Source: an uncultured SAR86 cluster bacterium (GTDB lineage Bacteria > Pseudomonadota > Gammaproteobacteria > Magnimaribacterales > D2472). From it: 64,000 bases of DNA. The position numbers and the translations under genes were made by a program. Where the stretch lies: contig CACPCZ010000003.1 of NCBI GenBank assembly GCA_902632555.1, positions 5,001 to 69,000 of the forward strand. The letters are read 5' to 3'. This document shows positions 15,555 through 29,225 of the stretch, in pieces. The notes below the pieces were generated by a model. It searched no databases, was not told where the DNA came from, and was given only the letters and a program-made list of their open reading frames with translations. The stretch's first letter is position 1. Each line of letters begins with the position of its first letter.

Positions 15555-16745
15555 ATGGCTAGAGAAAAATTCGAGAGAACCTTACCTCACGTTAATGTGG
15601 GTACTGTAGGTCACGTTGACCATGGTAAAACAACATTAACAGCTGCTTTAACAAAGGTTGCTGCAGAGGTGTATGGTGGAGATGCAGTTGATTTTGCTAA
15701 TATTGACAATGCTCCAGAAGAAAGAGAAAGAGGTATCACAATTGCTACATCTCATGTTGAGTATGTATCCACAGCTCGTCACTACGCGCACGTTGATTGT
15801 CCAGGACACGCAGACTATGTAAAAAATATGATTACAGGTGCTGCTCAGATGGATGGTGCTATATTGGTTGTAAGTGCAGCAGATGGACCAATGCCACAGA
15901 CAAGAGAGCATATTTTGCTTGCAAGACAAGTTGGTGTTCCATACATCGTTGTATATATGAATAAAGCAGATCAGAATGATGATCCTGAGATGATTGAGCT
16001 TGTTGAAATGGAAATTAGAGAATTACTAAATGAGTATGAATTTCCTGGTGATGATACACCTATAATAGTTGGTTCTGCATTAAAAGCTCTAGAAGGAGAT
16101 ACATCAGAGATTGGTGTTCCATCCGTACAGAAATTAATTGAAACACTGGATACTTATGTTCCTGAGCCAGAAAGACCAGTAGATGGTAACTTCCTGATGC
16201 CTATTGAAGATGTGTTTACTATTTCTGGAAGAGGTACTGTTGTTACTGGAAGAATTGAAACTGGTGTTGTCAATACTGGTGATCCACTAGAAATTGTTGG
16301 AATAAAAGAAACTTCCTCTACTACTTGTACAGGTGTAGAGATGTTCAGAAAGTCACTTGATGAGGGTCGTGCTGGAGAAAATTGTGGAGTTTTACTTAGA
16401 GGTGTCGAAAGAGAAGCTGTTGAAAGAGGTCAAGTTATTGCGAAGCCTGGTTCAATTACACCACATACAAAATTCGAAGCAGAAATTTATGTTTTGAGCA
16501 AAGATGAGGGCGGAAGACACACTCCATTTATGAATAATTACAGACCTCAGTTTTACTTCAGAACAACTGATGTAACAGGTGCATGTGAATTACCAGAGGG
16601 CACAGAAATGGTTATGCCCGGCGATAACGTTAAGATGGTAGTTTCTTTAATTGCTCCTATTGCAATGGATGAAGGTTTAAAATTTGCCATTAGGGAAGGC
16701 GGAAGAACTGTTGGTGCTGGCGTAGTATCAAAAATAGTAGAGTAA
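15555..16745 (+). CDS. tuf: Elongation factor Tu
   Basis: EF-Tu is a GTPase that delivers aminoacyl-tRNA to the ribosome. The 396 residues show G1 GHVDHGKT at 19-26, switch [14 protein letters not shown] near 80-91 and NKADQ near 135, then two beta-barrel domains. A ribosome site GAGAGG precedes the ATG. It lies after tRNA-Thr, the tufB position. The usual second copy between fusA and rpsJ is absent from this window, so this may be the only tuf gene. Confidence 0.98.
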   Translation: MAREKFERTLPHVNVGTVGHVDHGKTTLTAALTKVAAEVYGGDAVDFANIDNAPEERERGITIATSHVEYVSTARHYAHVDCPGHADYVKNMITGAAQMDGAILVVSAADGPMPQTREHILLARQVGVPYIVVYMNKADQNDDPEMIELVEMEIRELLNEYEFPGDDTPIIVGSALKALEGDTSEIGVPSVQKLIETLDTYVPEPERPVDGNFLMPIEDVFTISGRGTVVTGRIETGVVNTGDPLEIVGIKETSSTTCTGVEMFRKSLDEGRAGENCGVLLRGVEREAVERGQVIAKPGSITPHTKFEAEIYVLSKDEGGRHTPFMNNYRPQFYFRTTDVTGACELPEGTEMVMPGDNVKMVVSLIAPIAMDEGLKFAIREGGRTVGAGVVSKIVE

Positions 16746-16757
16746 ATTAAGATTTTT

Positions 16758-16782
16758 AAGCCGAGGCTATGTGTCTCGGCTT
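16758..16782 (+). terminator. Stem-loop after tuf
   Basis: AAGCCGAG and CTCGGCTT pair perfectly around a nine-base loop, followed by GCTTGTCTTT rather than a clean U-run. It could be a partial terminator or a processing site between tuf and tRNA-Trp. Confidence 0.55.
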
Positions 16783-16814
16783 GCTTGTCTTTAAAGATTA
16801 TGAAAAATGTTTTT

Positions 16815-16890
16815 AGGCCAGTGGCTCAATTGGTAGAGCATCGGTCTCCAAAACCGGGGGTTGGGGGTTCGAGTCCCTCCTGGCCTGCCA
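16815..16890 (+). tRNA. tRNA-Trp (anticodon CCA)
   Basis: A 76-base cloverleaf with acceptor AGGCCAG/CTGGCCT, anticodon loop CTCCAAA and encoded CCA. It lies 30 bases upstream of secE. A tRNA-Trp at this position between tuf and secE is common in bacteria. Confidence 0.96.
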
Positions 16891-16919
16891 AATGGAACAA
16901 ACTGGAAGAGTGTTGAAAT

Positions 16920-17282
16920 ATGAATAAAGGATCTGCTTCAAAAACTCTTGATAACCTTAAATGGTTATTAGCAATCGTTGTTTTTGGAGTTGCTGTCGTA
17001 GGCAACAGTTATTTTGTTGAAGTAGCATTTCTTTATAGAGTTCTAGGAGTTCTTGCACTATTTTTAGTTGGACTTGCACTAATTGCAGTGACTAATTTCG
17101 GATCTAATGCTCTAAAACTAATGAAGGAATCAAGGACTGAAATTAGAAAAGTTGTTTGGCCAACAAGAATGGAAACAACGCAAACATTTATGATAGTTTT
17201 TGGTGCAATAGTAATCCTTTGTCTTTTCTTCTGGGGTTTAGAGTCATTATTGAGTTTTTTAACTAGGCTGGTATTAGGTTAA
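16920..17282 (+). CDS. secE: Preprotein translocase subunit SecE
   Basis: SecE clamps SecY in the SecYEG channel of the inner membrane. The 120 residues show two extra N-terminal membrane helices (WLLAIVVFGVAVVG and VLGVLALFLVGLALIAV). Then come the conserved amphipathic segment ESRTEIRKVVWPTRMET and the essential third helix, giving the three-helix gammaproteobacterial form. nusG begins three bases after its stop. Confidence 0.95.
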   Translation: MNKGSASKTLDNLKWLLAIVVFGVAVVGNSYFVEVAFLYRVLGVLALFLVGLALIAVTNFGSNALKLMKESRTEIRKVVWPTRMETTQTFMIVFGAIVILCLFFWGLESLLSFLTRLVLG

Positions 17283-17284
17283 TT

Positions 17285-17812
17285 ATGGACTGGTATGTGA
17301 TTCAAGCTTACTCTGGATATGAGCAAAAAGTTAAAGCAGCTCTTGAAGAGCGCATTAATTTGAATAATTTATCTGAAAAATTTGGAGAAATTCTCATCCC
17401 TACAGAACAAATCGTTGAGCTTAAAGGCGGAGCTAAGAAAACTACTGAAAGAAAATTTTTCCCAGGTTATATCTTGATACAAATGAATTTAGAGGATGAC
17501 TCGTGGCAATTAGTTCAGTCAACACCAAGAGTCTCTGGCTTTGTTGGTGGTACAAGAGATAAACCGTTACCTATCTCAGAAGAAGACGTGAATAACATTA
17601 TTAATAGGATTGAAGTTGGTGAAGATGCACCTGCTCCAAAAACAATATATGAACCTGGAGAAGTTATAAGAGTATGTGATGGTCCTTTTAACGACTTTAA
17701 TGGTGTTGTTGAAAATGTTGATTACGAAAGAAATATGGTAAAGGTTTCTGTTCAAATCCTTGGGAGAGCAACACCAGTTGAATTAGATTTTATGCAAATT
17801 GAGAAAACATAA
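17285..17812 (+). CDS. nusG: Transcription termination/antitermination factor NusG
   Basis: NusG binds the RNA polymerase clamp and links it to Rho or ribosomal S10. The 175 residues comprise an NGN domain ([15 protein letters not shown] to [21 protein letters not shown]) and a C-terminal KOW domain ([22 protein letters not shown]). The stop overlaps the rplK start by one base (TAATG), removing the spacer that in E. coli contains the L1 control site. Confidence 0.97.
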   Translation: MDWYVIQAYSGYEQKVKAALEERINLNNLSEKFGEILIPTEQIVELKGGAKKTTERKFFPGYILIQMNLEDDSWQLVQSTPRVSGFVGGTRDKPLPISEEDVNNIINRIEVGEDAPAPKTIYEPGEVIRVCDGPFNDFNGVVENVDYERNMVKVSVQILGRATPVELDFMQIEKT

Positions 17813-18240
17813 TGGCAAAAAAAGTAGTTAACATCTTAAAGTTACAAATTCCTGCTGGTGGAGCAAATCCAAGCCCTCCAGTTGGACCAGCACTAGGTCA
17901 AGTTGGTTTAAATATCATGGATTTTTGTAATGCATTTAATTCAGCAACACAGGAATCTGAAAAAGGTATGCCATTGCCAGTTGTAATTAATGTATATGAG
18001 GATAAATCTTTTGATTTTGTTGTTAAAACTCCTCCAGCAGCTGTTTTAATTAGAAAAGCTCTTAATATTCAAAAAGGAAGCGGAGAGCCAAATAGAGAAA
18101 AGGTTGGTAAGTTATCTAGATCTCAGCTTGAAGATATTGCTAAAGCCAAAGAACCTGATCTTAATGCTAATGATATTGATGCAGCTGTAAAAATTATTGC
18201 TGGAACAGCTAGAAGTATGGGAGTTGAGGTAGATTTATGA
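17812..18240 (+). CDS. rplK: 50S ribosomal protein L11
   Basis: L11 forms the base of the stalk at the GTPase centre and is needed for RelA activation. The length, 142 residues, equals that of E. coli. The N-terminal linker [15 protein letters not shown] and the rRNA-binding C-terminal domain ([11 protein letters not shown]) are intact. It overlaps nusG by one base and rplA by four. Confidence 0.97.
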   Translation: MAKKVVNILKLQIPAGGANPSPPVGPALGQVGLNIMDFCNAFNSATQESEKGMPLPVVINVYEDKSFDFVVKTPPAAVLIRKALNIQKGSGEPNREKVGKLSRSQLEDIAKAKEPDLNANDIDAAVKIIAGTARSMGVEVDL

Positions 18241-18929
18241 GTAAATTAACTAAAAAACAAAAAATACTTGAAGAGAAACTTGATCCTGAAAAGACATATT
18301 CTATTGATGAAGCAATGGAAATTATGCAATTAGTAAAATCTGAAAAATTTGATGAGTCTGTCGATATATCTGTAAAACTCGGTGTTGATCCAAATAAGTC
18401 TGATCAAAATGTTAGAGGTGCAGTTACATTGCCAAATAGTTTAGGAAAAGATGTTAGCGTGGCTGTTTTTGCTGACGGAGATCAGGCTAAAGAAGCATCA
18501 GATGTTGGTGCTGAGTTTGTAGGCATGGACGATCTGGCTGAAAAATTCACAAAAGAAGAGATTAATGTTGATGTAGTAATATCTACAAATGCTGCAATGA
18601 AGGTTGTTGGTAAACTTGGACAAGTACTGGGTCCCAAAGGTTTAATGCCAAACCCTAAAACAGGAACAGTTTCAGATGATGTTGCCTCAGCAATTAAGAA
18701 TGTGAAGGCTGGACAGGTGAGATTTAGAACAGACAAGAATGGGATAATTCATGGAAGCATTGGTAAGGTTACCTTTGATAGTAATAAGATCAAAGCAAAT
18801 GCTTCAGCTTTATTGGACGAATTAAAAAAATTAAAACCAGCATCCGCTAAAGGGGTGTATATAAATAATATTGCTTTAAGCAGCACTATGGGGCCTGGAA
18901 TTAAGATTAATTCTAGCGAGCTGGTATAA
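18237..18929 (+). CDS. rplA: 50S ribosomal protein L1
   Basis: L1 forms the mobile L1 stalk that guides tRNA out of the E site and in many bacteria represses its own operon. The 230 residues include the conserved [21 protein letters not shown] segment in the middle domain. The ATG overlaps the rplK stop (ATGA), so L11 and L1 are coupled. A structured leader follows the stop. Confidence 0.97.
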   Translation: MSKLTKKQKILEEKLDPEKTYSIDEAMEIMQLVKSEKFDESVDISVKLGVDPNKSDQNVRGAVTLPNSLGKDVSVAVFADGDQAKEASDVGAEFVGMDDLAEKFTKEEINVDVVISTNAAMKVVGKLGQVLGPKGLMPNPKTGTVSDDVASAIKNVKAGQVRFRTDKNGIIHGSIGKVTFDSNKIKANASALLDELKKLKPASAKGVYINNIALSSTMGPGIKINSSELV

Positions 18930-18933
18930 GTTT

Positions 18934-19085
18934 TAGTTTTGTTTAATTACAAAACTAGATAGTTGCGTTTACGCAGCCGTCAAAGACCGTAGGTGTCGAA
19001 AGACTTAATTGCCTACGTAGGTGGTGATCAAATTGTAATTATGCAATTTGTCGCCGAATAGCCGTAAGGCTTTAATTGGAGAATT
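18934..19085 (+). ncRNA. L10-type ribosomal protein leader upstream of rplJ
   Basis: The roughly 155-base gap before rplJ is highly structured. TAGTTTTG/CAAAACTA pair at 18934-18957. CGTAGG (18988-18993) pairs with CCTACG (19012-19017) around a small GTC-GAAA-GAC hairpin. CAAATTG/CAATTTG and AGCC/GGCT hairpins lead up to the start. Position and shape match the L10(L12)4-binding leader that represses rplJL in bacteria. It is the only long r-protein leader in the ribosomal block. Confidence 0.8.
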
Positions 19086-19088
19086 GCT

Positions 19089-19619
19089 GTGGCATTATCT
19101 AAAAGTGAAAAAGAAAGTATAGTTAAGAGTGTTAAAGAAGTTGCATCTAATGCATCTTCTCTAGTCATATCTGATGCTAGAGGTTTGAAAGTATCTGAAC
19201 TTTCTGAAATTAGAACTAAAGCTAACCAATCTGGTATTCATATTCAAGTTATTAAGAATTCACTTGCTAAGTTAGCTTTTGAAGGTACTGATTTTGGATG
19301 TTCTGATGAGGTGCTTTTTGGTCCTTCATTATTTGCTTTTTCGTTTGAAGAGCCAGGTGCAGCAGCTAAGTTACTTAAAACGTATGCTAAAAATTTTGAT
19401 GAGTTAGAAATCAAGGCATTGGTTGTCGAAGGACAATTACTTGATGGTAGTCAAATCGATATTCTGGCTAAACTTCCATCTAAAGACGAAGCATACACTT
19501 TAATTGCTAGCGTATTACAAGCTCCAGTAGGTAAATTTGCTACTTTATTAAATGAAGTGCCAAGTAAGCTTGCCAGAGTTCTATCAGCAGTTCGTGACCA
19601 AAAAGAGGCGTCAGCCTAA
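19089..19619 (+). CDS. rplJ: 50S ribosomal protein L10
   Basis: L10 anchors L7/L12 dimers to the ribosomal stalk. The 176 residues show the N-terminal rRNA-binding domain (KSEKESIVKSVKEVA, RGLKVSELSEIRTKANQSG) and a C-terminal helix (NEVPSKLARVLSAVRDQKEAS) for L12 binding. It begins with GTG, preceded by GGAG in the leader. It is slightly longer than E. coli L10 (165). Confidence 0.96.
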   Translation: MALSKSEKESIVKSVKEVASNASSLVISDARGLKVSELSEIRTKANQSGIHIQVIKNSLAKLAFEGTDFGCSDEVLFGPSLFAFSFEEPGAAAKLLKTYAKNFDELEIKALVVEGQLLDGSQIDILAKLPSKDEAYTLIASVLQAPVGKFATLLNEVPSKLARVLSAVRDQKEASA

Positions 19620-19637
19620 TTAATAAGGAGATTAAAA

Positions 19638-20018
19638 ATGGCAACTAATAAAGATGATATTTTAAAAGCAATAGAAGAAATGTCTGTAATGGATCTCGTG
19701 GATCTCATTTCTGCTATTGAAGAAAAATTTGGTGTTACAGCAGCAGCAGCAGTTGCAGCAGCGCCAGCAGCGGCGGCGGGCGATGATGCTCCTGCAGCTG
19801 AAGAAAAAGATGAGTTTGATGTTGTACTTTCAGCAGCAGGCGATCAAAAAGTTCAAGTGATTAAAGCGGTAAGAGCAATTACTGGCTTGGGCTTAAAAGA
19901 AGCAAAAGATATGGTTGATGGTGCACCCAGCACTTTAAAAGAGGGTGTAAAAAAAGAGGAAGCCGAAGGTATGTTAGCTCAGTTAACAGAAGCTGGAGCC
20001 ACTGGCGAACTCAAGTAA
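19638..20018 (+). CDS. rplL: 50S ribosomal protein L7/L12
   Basis: The multicopy stalk protein recruits translational GTPases. The 126 residues comprise an N-terminal dimerisation helix ([15 protein letters not shown]), an Ala/Pro-rich flexible hinge (about residues 36-58) and the factor-binding C-terminal domain (VKVIKAVR-type [23 protein letters not shown]). The hinge DNA is locally GC-rich because of repeated Ala codons. AAGGAG precedes the ATG. Confidence 0.97.
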   Translation: MATNKDDILKAIEEMSVMDLVDLISAIEEKFGVTAAAAVAAAPAAAAGDDAPAAEEKDEFDVVLSAAGDQKVQVIKAVRAITGLGLKEAKDMVDGAPSTLKEGVKKEEAEGMLAQLTEAGATGELK

Positions 20019-20051
20019 ACAATAATCATATTAATTTAACAGGGCGCATTT

Positions 20052-23000
20052 ATGTCATATAGCTATACAGAAAAGAAAAGAATTAGAAAGAACTTTGGGA
20101 CTTTCGCAAAGGTAATGGATTTACCAAATCTTATTGAAACTCAGACTAGATCTTATGCTGAGTTTTTGCAAGCTGATGTGGCTCCTGATGCAAGAAAAAA
20201 ACAAGGCCTAGAAGAGGTTTTTCAATCTTTATTTCCTATAAAGAGTGTTTCAGGTAATGCAGCCCTAGAGTATGTTTCATATGAGCTCGGAAAAAATACA
20301 TACGATGTTCAAGAATGCTTAATTCAAGGACTCTCATATTCTGCGCCTCTTAGAATAAAGGTAAAGCTTGTTCTTTTTGATAGGGATTCTAACTTTAAAG
20401 AAGTAAAAGATATCAAAGAGGGCGAAGTCTTTATGGGCGAAGTTCCATTAATGACAGATGATGCTTCTTTCATAATAAATGGAACTGAAAGAGTTGTTGT
20501 TTCTCAATTGCATAGATCTCCAGGTGTTTTTTATGACCATGATAAAGGTAAAACGCATTCTTCTGGCAAGGTGCTTTATTCTGCAAGGATTATTCCTTAT
20601 AGAGGTTCCTGGTTAGACTTTGAATTTGATCCAAAAGATATTCTATTTAGCAGAATTGACAGAAGGAGAAAAATTCCTGCAACAATTATGCTAAGAGCTC
20701 TCGATATGGGCACAGAAGAGATTCTCTCTGAATTTTATGATGAAGACTTATTTACGTTAGATAAGGATTCAGTAAAAGTTGCTCTCGTCCCAGAAAGATT
20801 GAGAGGGGAGACGCTTTCGGTAGATATAAAGGTAAAAAGTAAAGTCTATGTTGAAGCTGGTAAAAGAATTACCGCCAGACACATCAAAGAATTAACTAAT
20901 TCAAAAGCATCAGAAATATCTCTCGCAGAAGAATTTCTAATTGGCAAGGTTCTATCAAGGGATATATTTAGCGAAGAAACAGGTGAAGTTTTATTTGCAG
21001 CTAATACAGAAATTGATGAAGAGGTTCTTCAGTCAATAAAAGAAAATAAAATATCAGAAATTAAATGTTTATATATAAACGAATTAGATAAAGGGCCATA
21101 CATTTCAAATACACTGAGAGTTGATCCGACCTCTAACAGGTTAGAAGCACTTGTCGAGATATACAGAATGATGAGACCGGGAGAACCACCTACAAAGGAT
21201 TCAGCTGAAACATTATTTAATAACTTATTTTTTAATGAAGAAAGGTATGATCTCTCTGAAGTTGGTCGTATGAAATTCAACAGGAGATTGAAGCTAGACT
21301 CGGATAAAGAAAATCCACATATTCTCGATAAGCAAGACATTATTGAAGTAATGAAAGGTATTGTGAATATTAGAGATGGTCATGACATTGTTGATGATAT
21401 AGATCATCTTGGTAATAGAAGAGTTAGATCAGTCGGTGAAATGACAGCAAACCAATTTAGAGTTGGACTCATTAGAGTAGAAAGGGCTGTTAGAGAGAGA
21501 TTAAGTATGGCTGAGGCAGATGAATTAGGACCACAAGATCTAATAAATGCAAAACCCGTAACAGCTGCAATTAAAGAATTTTTCGGTTCAAGTCAGTTGT
21601 CACAATTTATGGACCAGAATAATCCTTTATCTGAGATCACTCATAAGCGAAGAGTTTCGGCACTTGGGCCTGGGGGATTGACAAGAGAAAGGGCAGGGTT
21701 TGAAGTCAGAGATGTTCACCCAACTCATTACGGAAGAGTTTGTCCAATAGAAACTCCTGAAGGACCAAACATAGGACTCATAAATTCTTTTGCTTCATAC
21801 TCAAGGACTAACCAGTATGGATTTATTGAAACACCTTATAGAAAAGTTGTTAACGGAAAAGTAACTAATGAAATTATTTATCTTTCTGCTATAGACGAAG
21901 CTGAGCACGTTATTGCTCAAGCTAACGTAATGTTAGATAAGAACAACAAGTTCATTGATGACTTGGTTGCTGTAAGACATGCAAACGAGTTCGAATTAAT
22001 GTCGCCTGACAGAATTGATTTAATGGACGTATCACCGCAACAGGTTGTATCAATTGCTGCCTCATTAATTCCATTTTTAGAACACGATGATGCTAACAGA
22101 GCCCTTATGGGATCAAATATGCAGCGACAGGCTGTACCTGTATTGCGAGCTGAAAAACCTTTAGTAGGTACTGGACTTGAAACAGTTGTTGCAAGAGATT
22201 CTGGGGTATGTATAGTTGCAAAGAATTCAGGAGTTGTTGAAAGTGTAGACGCATCTAGAATTGTTGTAAGAGTTACTGATAAAAAATCAAAAACAGCATC
22301 TGATGTTTATAATTTAATAAAATATACAAGATCAAATCAGAACACTTGTATAAATCAAAGACCAATTGTTAAGTCTGGTGATGTAGTAAAAGCTGGAGAT
22401 ATACTTGCAGATGGACCATCCATTGATAATGGTGAATTGGCTCTTGGGCAAAATATTAGAATAGCTTTTATGCCTTGGAATGGTTATAACTTTGAAGATT
22501 CAATCTTAATTTCTGAAAAAGTTGCAAGAGAGGATAGATTTACATCAATTCATATTCAAGAAATAGTATGTATCGCCAGAGATACAAAACTTGGTTCTGA
22601 AGAGATCACTGCTGATATACCAAATGTAGGAGAGGGCTCACTCAATAAATTAGATGAATGCGGTATTGTTTATGTTGGTGCAGAGGTTGAACCAGGAGAT
22701 ATTCTTGTTGGTAAAATTACTCCAAAAGGTGAAACACAGTTATCACCTGAGGAAAAACTTCTCAGAGCAATTTTTGGAGAAAAAGCCTCTGATGTAAAAG
22801 ATACATCACAAAGATCCAGTTCAAAAGGGACTGTTATCGGTGTAGAAGTATTTACTAGAGATGGAGTTGAAAAAGACGTAAGAACTCAAGCTATTGAGCA
22901 AGACCATCTAGATCAGTCAAAGAAAGATTCTGATGATGAGGCAGCTGTTGTTGAGCGAGCTACTAAAACTAGAATGATCGATCTATTAAAATCTAAAAAA

Positions 23001-24116
23001 GCCGTGAAAGGCAATGGTGTCAAAAAAGGCGAAGTTTTGAATGTTGAAAAACTTGAAACACTTAGCATTAATGATATTTTTTCACTAAGAACAGATACTG
23101 AAAATACAAATAAAGTTGTCGAAGAGACTGAAGTTTTGTACAAGCAATATATAAAAGATATCAAAGCAAGATTTGAAGAAAAGAAAGAAAAAATAATTAG
23201 AGGTCATGACTTGGCTCCTGGTGTAATAAAAATAGTTAAGGTTTATCTAGCTATAAAAAGAAGGATACAGCCTGGAGATAAGATGGCTGGAAGGCATGGA
23301 AACAAAGGCGTAATTTCAGAAATTATGCCTGTTGAAGATATGCCATATGATAGTGAAGGAAATCCTGTAGATATTGTTTTAAACCCACTGGGTGTTCCAT
23401 CTAGGATGAATGTCGGACAGATTTTAGAAACACATATGGGATGTGCAGCTAAAGGCATTGGAATGAAAATTGACAAAATGTTGAATGAAAATGCAAAACC
23501 AGCTGAACTTAAATCTTATCTCGATATGCTCTATAACAAAAATGCTGCTAATAAAGAAGATTTGAATTCTTTTAATAATTCTGAAATTGTTGAATTGGCT
23601 GAAAATCTAAGAGATGGATTGCCGATAGCAACACCAGTTTTTGATGGTGCAAAAGAAAGTGAAATTAAAGACCTTCTTAAGTTGGCTGATTTGCCTGAAT
23701 CAGGACAGATCAATCTTTATGATGGTAGAACCGGAACTGAGTTTGATAGACCAGTTACGGTTGGATATATGTATATGATTAAACTAAATCATTTAGTTGA
23801 TGACAAAATGCATGCAAGATCAACTGGCTCATACAGTCTTGTAACACAGCAACCTCTCGGAGGAAAAGCGCAGTTCGGTGGACAAAGATTTGGTGAGATG
23901 GAAGTATGGGCTTTAGAAGCTTATGGAGCTTCTTATACTTTACAAGAGATGCTAACTGTTAAATCTGATGACGTATCAGGAAGAACAAAAATGTATAAAA
24001 ATATTGTTGATGGAAGTTATGAGATGGATGCAAATGTTCCAGAGTCATTTAATGTACTCAGTAAAGAGATAAAGTCTCTTGGCATCAATATAGAACTAGA
24101 CTTAGATAACCAATAG
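20052..24116 (+). CDS. rpoB: RNA polymerase beta subunit
   Basis: RpoB is the catalytic beta subunit, 1354 residues against 1342 in E. coli. The rifampicin-binding region [25 protein letters not shown] is of normal, sensitive-looking sequence. GPNIGLI, the NGYNFEDSI segment, [13 protein letters not shown] and the C-terminal [24 protein letters not shown] are intact. The gene follows rplL by 33 bases with no terminator I can see, and precedes rpoC by nine. Confidence 0.98.
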   Translation: MSYSYTEKKRIRKNFGTFAKVMDLPNLIETQTRSYAEFLQADVAPDARKKQGLEEVFQSLFPIKSVSGNAALEYVSYELGKNTYDVQECLIQGLSYSAPLRIKVKLVLFDRDSNFKEVKDIKEGEVFMGEVPLMTDDASFIINGTERVVVSQLHRSPGVFYDHDKGKTHSSGKVLYSARIIPYRGSWLDFEFDPKDILFSRIDRRRKIPATIMLRALDMGTEEILSEFYDEDLFTLDKDSVKVALVPERLRGETLSVDIKVKSKVYVEAGKRITARHIKELTNSKASEISLAEEFLIGKVLSRDIFSEETGEVLFAANTEIDEEVLQSIKENKISEIKCLYINELDKGPYISNTLRVDPTSNRLEALVEIYRMMRPGEPPTKDSAETLFNNLFFNEERYDLSEVGRMKFNRRLKLDSDKENPHILDKQDIIEVMKGIVNIRDGHDIVDDIDHLGNRRVRSVGEMTANQFRVGLIRVERAVRERLSMAEADELGPQDLINAKPVTAAIKEFFGSSQLSQFMDQNNPLSEITHKRRVSALGPGGLTRERAGFEVRDVHPTHYGRVCPIETPEGPNIGLINSFASYSRTNQYGFIETPYRKVVNGKVTNEIIYLSAIDEAEHVIAQANVMLDKNNKFIDDLVAVRHANEFELMSPDRIDLMDVSPQQVVSIAASLIPFLEHDDANRALMGSNMQRQAVPVLRAEKPLVGTGLETVVARDSGVCIVAKNSGVVESVDASRIVVRVTDKKSKTASDVYNLIKYTRSNQNTCINQRPIVKSGDVVKAGDILADGPSIDNGELALGQNIRIAFMPWNGYNFEDSILISEKVAREDRFTSIHIQEIVCIARDTKLGSEEITADIPNVGEGSLNKLDECGIVYVGAEVEPGDILVGKITPKGETQLSPEEKLLRAIFGEKASDVKDTSQRSSSKGTVIGVEVFTRDGVEKDVRTQAIEQDHLDQSKKDSDDEAAVVERATKTRMIDLLKSKKAVKGNGVKKGEVLNVEKLETLSINDIFSLRTDTENTNKVVEETEVLYKQYIKDIKARFEEKKEKIIRGHDLAPGVIKIVKVYLAIKRRIQPGDKMAGRHGNKGVISEIMPVEDMPYDSEGNPVDIVLNPLGVPSRMNVGQILETHMGCAAKGIGMKIDKMLNENAKPAELKSYLDMLYNKNAANKEDLNSFNNSEIVELAENLRDGLPIATPVFDGAKESEIKDLLKLADLPESGQINLYDGRTGTEFDRPVTVGYMYMIKLNHLVDDKMHARSTGSYSLVTQQPLGGKAQFGGQRFGEMEVWALEAYGASYTLQEMLTVKSDDVSGRTKMYKNIVDGSYEMDANVPESFNVLSKEIKSLGINIELDLDNQ

Positions 24117-24125
24117 GAGAATAAA

Positions 24126-27100
24126 TTGAAAGACTTATTAAATGCACTAAAAACTGGTCAAGACGATTTTACTACAATATCTGCTGGCCTTGCTTCTCCC
24201 CAAGTTATTAAATCTTGGTCATTTGGTGAGGTGAAAAAACCAGAAACCATAAATTATAGAACTTTTAAACCTGAGCGAGATGGATTATTTTGCTCTAAGA
24301 TCTTTGGACCTGTAAAGGACTATGAGTGTATTTGTGGAAAATACAAAAGAATGAAACATAGAGGTGTTGTATGTGAGAAATGTGGAGTTGAAGTAACTCT
24401 TGCTAAGGTAAGAAGAGAAAGAATGGGTCATATTGATCTAGCAGCTCCAGTTGCACATATTTGGTTTTTAAAATCACTACCTTCAAGAATTGGACTGTTG
24501 CTAAATGTTACTTTGAGAGAAATAGAGCGAGTTCTTTATTTTGAAAGCTATATTGTTACAGACCCCGGTCTTACAGAGCTCGAGAAGGGACAAATTCTTA
24601 CTGAAGAAGAGTGGGTCGAGAAATATGAAGAGTTTGGTGATGAGTTTACTGCTGGAATGGGTGCTGAAGCAGTTCAGATTCTTCTTGAAGAATTAGATAT
24701 TGATGATGAGATTAGGATTATCAGAGAAGAAATACCTCAAACTAATTCAGAAACTAAACTAAAAAAACTGTCCAAGAGATTAAAATTACTCGAAGCTTTC
24801 AATGATTCTGGAAATAAACCAGAGTGGATGGTCATGAGCGTTCTTCCTGTGCTTCCGCCAGATTTAAGACCACTTGTTCCTCTAGAGGGAGGAAGGTTTG
24901 CTACATCAGATTTAAATGATTTATACAGAAGAGTTATTAATAGAAATAATAGATTAAAAAGATTATTAGAATTAAACGCTCCTGAAATTATTGTAAGAAA
25001 TGAAAAAAGAATGCTCCAAGAATCAGTTGACGCACTTTTAGATAATGGAAGAAGAGGAAGAGTAATTACAGGAACTAATAAACGACCTCTAAAATCACTT
25101 GCCGACATGATCAAAGGTAAAGGCGGCAGATTCAGACAAAATTTACTTGGTAAAAGAGTTGATTATTCTGGAAGATCTGTAATTGTTGCTGGCCCAAATC
25201 TGAAATTACATCAATGCGGATTACCCAAAAAAATGGCGTTGGAATTATTTAAACCTTTTGTTTATGGAAAGTTAGAAAACAGAGAGCTTGCTACTACAAT
25301 TAAAGCAGCAAAAAAACTTGTTGAAAGAGAAACACCTGAAGTTTGGGAAGTGCTTGACGAGGTTATAAGAGAACATCCTGTACTATTAAATAGAGCTCCA
25401 ACATTGCATAGGCTTGGCTTACAGGCTTTTGAGCCAAAGCTCATTGAAGGTAAAGCTATACAGCTTCATCCACTTGTATGTGTCGCATTTAATGCAGACT
25501 TTGATGGAGATCAAATGGCTGTTCATGTTCCACTGACTTTAGAGGCTCAACTAGAAGCTAGGGCTCTTATGATGTCAACTAATAATATCCTATCTCCAGC
25601 TGACGGATCACCAATCATTAACCCAACTCAGGATGTTGTTCTTGGTTTGTATTACATGACCAGAGATAACGCGAATGCAATTGGGGGTGGAAGAGTATTT
25701 AGTAATCCTGATGAAGTACTGAGAGCATATGAAACTGAAAATTTACAAGTTCATACACCTGTTAGAGTAAGAATTAAGGATCTTAATGGAGAATCGTCTA
25801 TTCAAGAAACAACAGTTGGAAGAACACTTATTTGGAGAATTACTCCAAAAGAAGTTGGATTTGAAAATATAAATAATGTTTTAAATAAAAAATTAATTTC
25901 TAAGCTTGTAGACATATCATATAGAAAGGCAGGTTTGAAAAAAACTGTAATTTTTGCTGATCAGCTAATGTATTTGGGCTTTGACTTTTCGACTAGATCT
26001 GGCTCATCTATAGGTGTAAATGATTTTGTGATTCCAGAGGAAAAAGCAAAAATTATTGATGCATCAGAAAAGGAAGTAAAGGCAATCGAAAAGCAGTTTG
26101 ACTCTGGCTTGGTAACAAGAGGCGAAAGATATAATAAAGTTATTGATATTTGGTCGCGTGCTAACGAACAAGTAGCAAAAGCGATGATGGAAAAAATAAG
26201 TACTGAAAGTGCAAAAACTCCTGACGGAGAAAATGTTGATCAGTCATCATTTAATTCTGTATACATTTATGCTGATTCTGGTGCTAGGGGCTCACCAGCT
26301 CAAATAAGACAGTTATCTGGAATGAGAGGTTTGATGTCCAAGCCCGATGGATCGATAATTGAAACTCCTATCACGGCAAATTTCAGAGAGGGATTATCTG
26401 TTTTGCAATATTTTATCTCGACACATGGTGCCAGAAAGGGTCTTGCCGATACAGCACTTAAGACAGCTAATTCAGGATATTTAACAAGAAGATTGTGTGA
26501 CGTATCAATGGATTCAGTTATCAATATTGATGATTGTGGGACAGACGATTCTATTACTGTTACCTCAATTATTGATGGAGGTGAAATAATTCAAGCACTG
26601 ACAGATAGGATTCTCGGTAGAGTTATAGCAGAACCAATTTTGGATGCAGATGGGAAAGAAATTTTTGCAGTTAATACTATGCTAGATGAAGATGCACTTG
26701 ATGTTATTGATGAACTAAATTTATCAAGCCTTAAAATAAGATCTCCTATGACATGCGATGCACCAATAGGAGTTTGCGCTAATTGTTATGGCAGAGATTT
26801 AGCTAGAGGTCATCTAGTCCACAGAGGAGAAGCAGTCGGTGTTGTGGCTGCTCAATCCATTGGTGAGCCAGGCACGCAGTTAACTATGAGAACTTTCCAT
26901 ATTGGTGGTGCTGCATCAAGTTCTTCAGAAGATAATGCTATATATAATAAAAATTCTGGTGTTGTAACTTTTTCTGATGACATTAAATCGGTTACCAACA
27001 AAGAGAAACTTGAAGTTATAGTTTCAAGAAATGCATCTTGTACAATTTCAGATGCAAGCGGAAAAATAACTGAACAATATAAACTTCCATATGGAGCCAC

Positions 27101-28310
27101 TCTTCAAGTAAAAAATCTCGCAGAAGTTGAAGAGGGAACGCAAATAGCTTCATGGGATCCATATACAAGACCAATAATTTCTGAGACCTCAGGAAAAGTT
27201 AAGTTTAGTGATATAGATGATGGAGTAAGCGTTAGAGAACAAATGGATGTGCTTACAGGACTTTCAAGTATTGAAATTATTGAAGTAGCAGATCGTCCAT
27301 CAGCTGGCAGAGACCTTGTTCCAACAATTGAAATTGTGGACTCTAAAGGCAAACCTGTTTTAGTAGGAGAATTTAAACAGCCAGCGGTTTACCCACTTCC
27401 AGCTGGCGGCCTAGTTAACTTGGCTAATGGTCAAAAGATCACAGCAGGTGAAGTTATTGCTAGAATGCCACTTGTAGCTTCTAAAACAAAAGATATTACC
27501 GGTGGTTTACCCAGAGTTGCTGATCTTTTTGAGGCTAGAAAGCCCAAAGATGCTGCTGTATTAGCCGAAGAATCTGGAGTTATTTCTTTTGGTAAAGAAA
27601 CTAAAGGAAAAGTAAGGCTTGTAATCACACCTGAAGGCGCGACTAAAAAGTCACAAAATGTCGAAATGCTTATTCCAAAACACAGAACCTTGAATGTTTT
27701 CGAAGGTGAGAGAGTTAATAAAGGTGATATTATTTCAGAGGGACCATTAAGTCCTCATGATATTCTCAGGCTTAAGGGAATTCCTGAGCTTACCAACTTT
27801 ATTGTCAATGAAATTCAAGACGTTTATAGATTACAAGGAGTATCTATTAATGACAAACACATAGAGACAATCTTAAGACAGATGTTAAGAAAAGCTTTAA
27901 TACTTGACGGAGGCGACACTAAATTCATCCAAGGTGATCAAGTTAGTTATGCTGAACTAAAAGAAGAAAATAACAGAGCTGAAGCTGATGGTAAAACACC
28001 AGCTGAATTTGAGAGAGTTCTATTAGGTATTACAAAAGCTTCTCTTGCTACTGATTCGTTTATATCTGCAGCCTCATTCCAAGAAACAACTAGAGTGCTT
28101 ACTGAGGCAGCAGTAACTGGTAAAAAAGATCATCTAAGAGGACTTAAAGAGAATGTTGTTGTTGGAAGATTAATTCCAGCAGGAACAGGAATGGAATTCC
28201 ATGACAAATTAAGATCTAAAAAACAAAGTGATTTTGATGAACAATTATTATCAGATGATGATATTGAAGCAGCATTAAGACAAGAGCTTCAAGAAAATGA
28301 TGAAGAATAA
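24126..28310 (+). CDS. rpoC: RNA polymerase beta' subunit
   Basis: RpoC carries the active-site magnesium in [12 protein letters not shown]. Its 1394 residues are close to E. coli's 1407. The N-terminal zinc ribbon [20 protein letters not shown] is present, as is the second Cys site ([15 protein letters not shown]). The bridge helix and trigger loop region include [24 protein letters not shown]. It starts at TTG, with GGAG eight bases upstream. The rpsL promoter begins three bases after its stop. Confidence 0.98.
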   Translation: MKDLLNALKTGQDDFTTISAGLASPQVIKSWSFGEVKKPETINYRTFKPERDGLFCSKIFGPVKDYECICGKYKRMKHRGVVCEKCGVEVTLAKVRRERMGHIDLAAPVAHIWFLKSLPSRIGLLLNVTLREIERVLYFESYIVTDPGLTELEKGQILTEEEWVEKYEEFGDEFTAGMGAEAVQILLEELDIDDEIRIIREEIPQTNSETKLKKLSKRLKLLEAFNDSGNKPEWMVMSVLPVLPPDLRPLVPLEGGRFATSDLNDLYRRVINRNNRLKRLLELNAPEIIVRNEKRMLQESVDALLDNGRRGRVITGTNKRPLKSLADMIKGKGGRFRQNLLGKRVDYSGRSVIVAGPNLKLHQCGLPKKMALELFKPFVYGKLENRELATTIKAAKKLVERETPEVWEVLDEVIREHPVLLNRAPTLHRLGLQAFEPKLIEGKAIQLHPLVCVAFNADFDGDQMAVHVPLTLEAQLEARALMMSTNNILSPADGSPIINPTQDVVLGLYYMTRDNANAIGGGRVFSNPDEVLRAYETENLQVHTPVRVRIKDLNGESSIQETTVGRTLIWRITPKEVGFENINNVLNKKLISKLVDISYRKAGLKKTVIFADQLMYLGFDFSTRSGSSIGVNDFVIPEEKAKIIDASEKEVKAIEKQFDSGLVTRGERYNKVIDIWSRANEQVAKAMMEKISTESAKTPDGENVDQSSFNSVYIYADSGARGSPAQIRQLSGMRGLMSKPDGSIIETPITANFREGLSVLQYFISTHGARKGLADTALKTANSGYLTRRLCDVSMDSVINIDDCGTDDSITVTSIIDGGEIIQALTDRILGRVIAEPILDADGKEIFAVNTMLDEDALDVIDELNLSSLKIRSPMTCDAPIGVCANCYGRDLARGHLVHRGEAVGVVAAQSIGEPGTQLTMRTFHIGGAASSSSEDNAIYNKNSGVVTFSDDIKSVTNKEKLEVIVSRNASCTISDASGKITEQYKLPYGATLQVKNLAEVEEGTQIASWDPYTRPIISETSGKVKFSDIDDGVSVREQMDVLTGLSSIEIIEVADRPSAGRDLVPTIEIVDSKGKPVLVGEFKQPAVYPLPAGGLVNLANGQKITAGEVIARMPLVASKTKDITGGLPRVADLFEARKPKDAAVLAEESGVISFGKETKGKVRLVITPEGATKKSQNVEMLIPKHRTLNVFEGERVNKGDIISEGPLSPHDILRLKGIPELTNFIVNEIQDVYRLQGVSINDKHIETILRQMLRKALILDGGDTKFIQGDQVSYAELKEENNRAEADGKTPAEFERVLLGITKASLATDSFISAASFQETTRVLTEAAVTGKKDHLRGLKENVVVGRLIPAGTGMEFHDKLRSKKQSDFDEQLLSDDDIEAALRQELQENDEE

Positions 28311-28312
28311 TG

Positions 28313-28341
28313 TTGACCATTAACTCTATGCTATATAAAAT
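28313..28341 (+). promoter_or_regulatory. Sigma70 promoter for rpsL-rpsG-fusA with GC discriminator
   Basis: TTGACC (28313-28318) and TAAAAT (28336-28341) are 17 bases apart, followed directly by CGCCGCAC. The -35 box almost touches the rpoC stop. The overlapping TATATA run leaves the exact -10 choice slightly open. Confidence 0.65.
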
Positions 28342-28364
28342 CGCCGCACATATAAAAAATTAAT

Positions 28365-29209
<845 letters not shown>

Positions 29210-29225
29210 TCAATATTAAAAAATT

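Noticed and set aside
16758..16782. Stem-loop after tuf as a riboswitch for secE
   Set aside because: It is a single short stem directly after the tuf stop and before tRNA-Trp; a terminator or processing site is simpler.
19730..19800. GC-rich Ala-codon run as a foreign insert
   Set aside because: It encodes the normal Ala-rich hinge of L7/L12.
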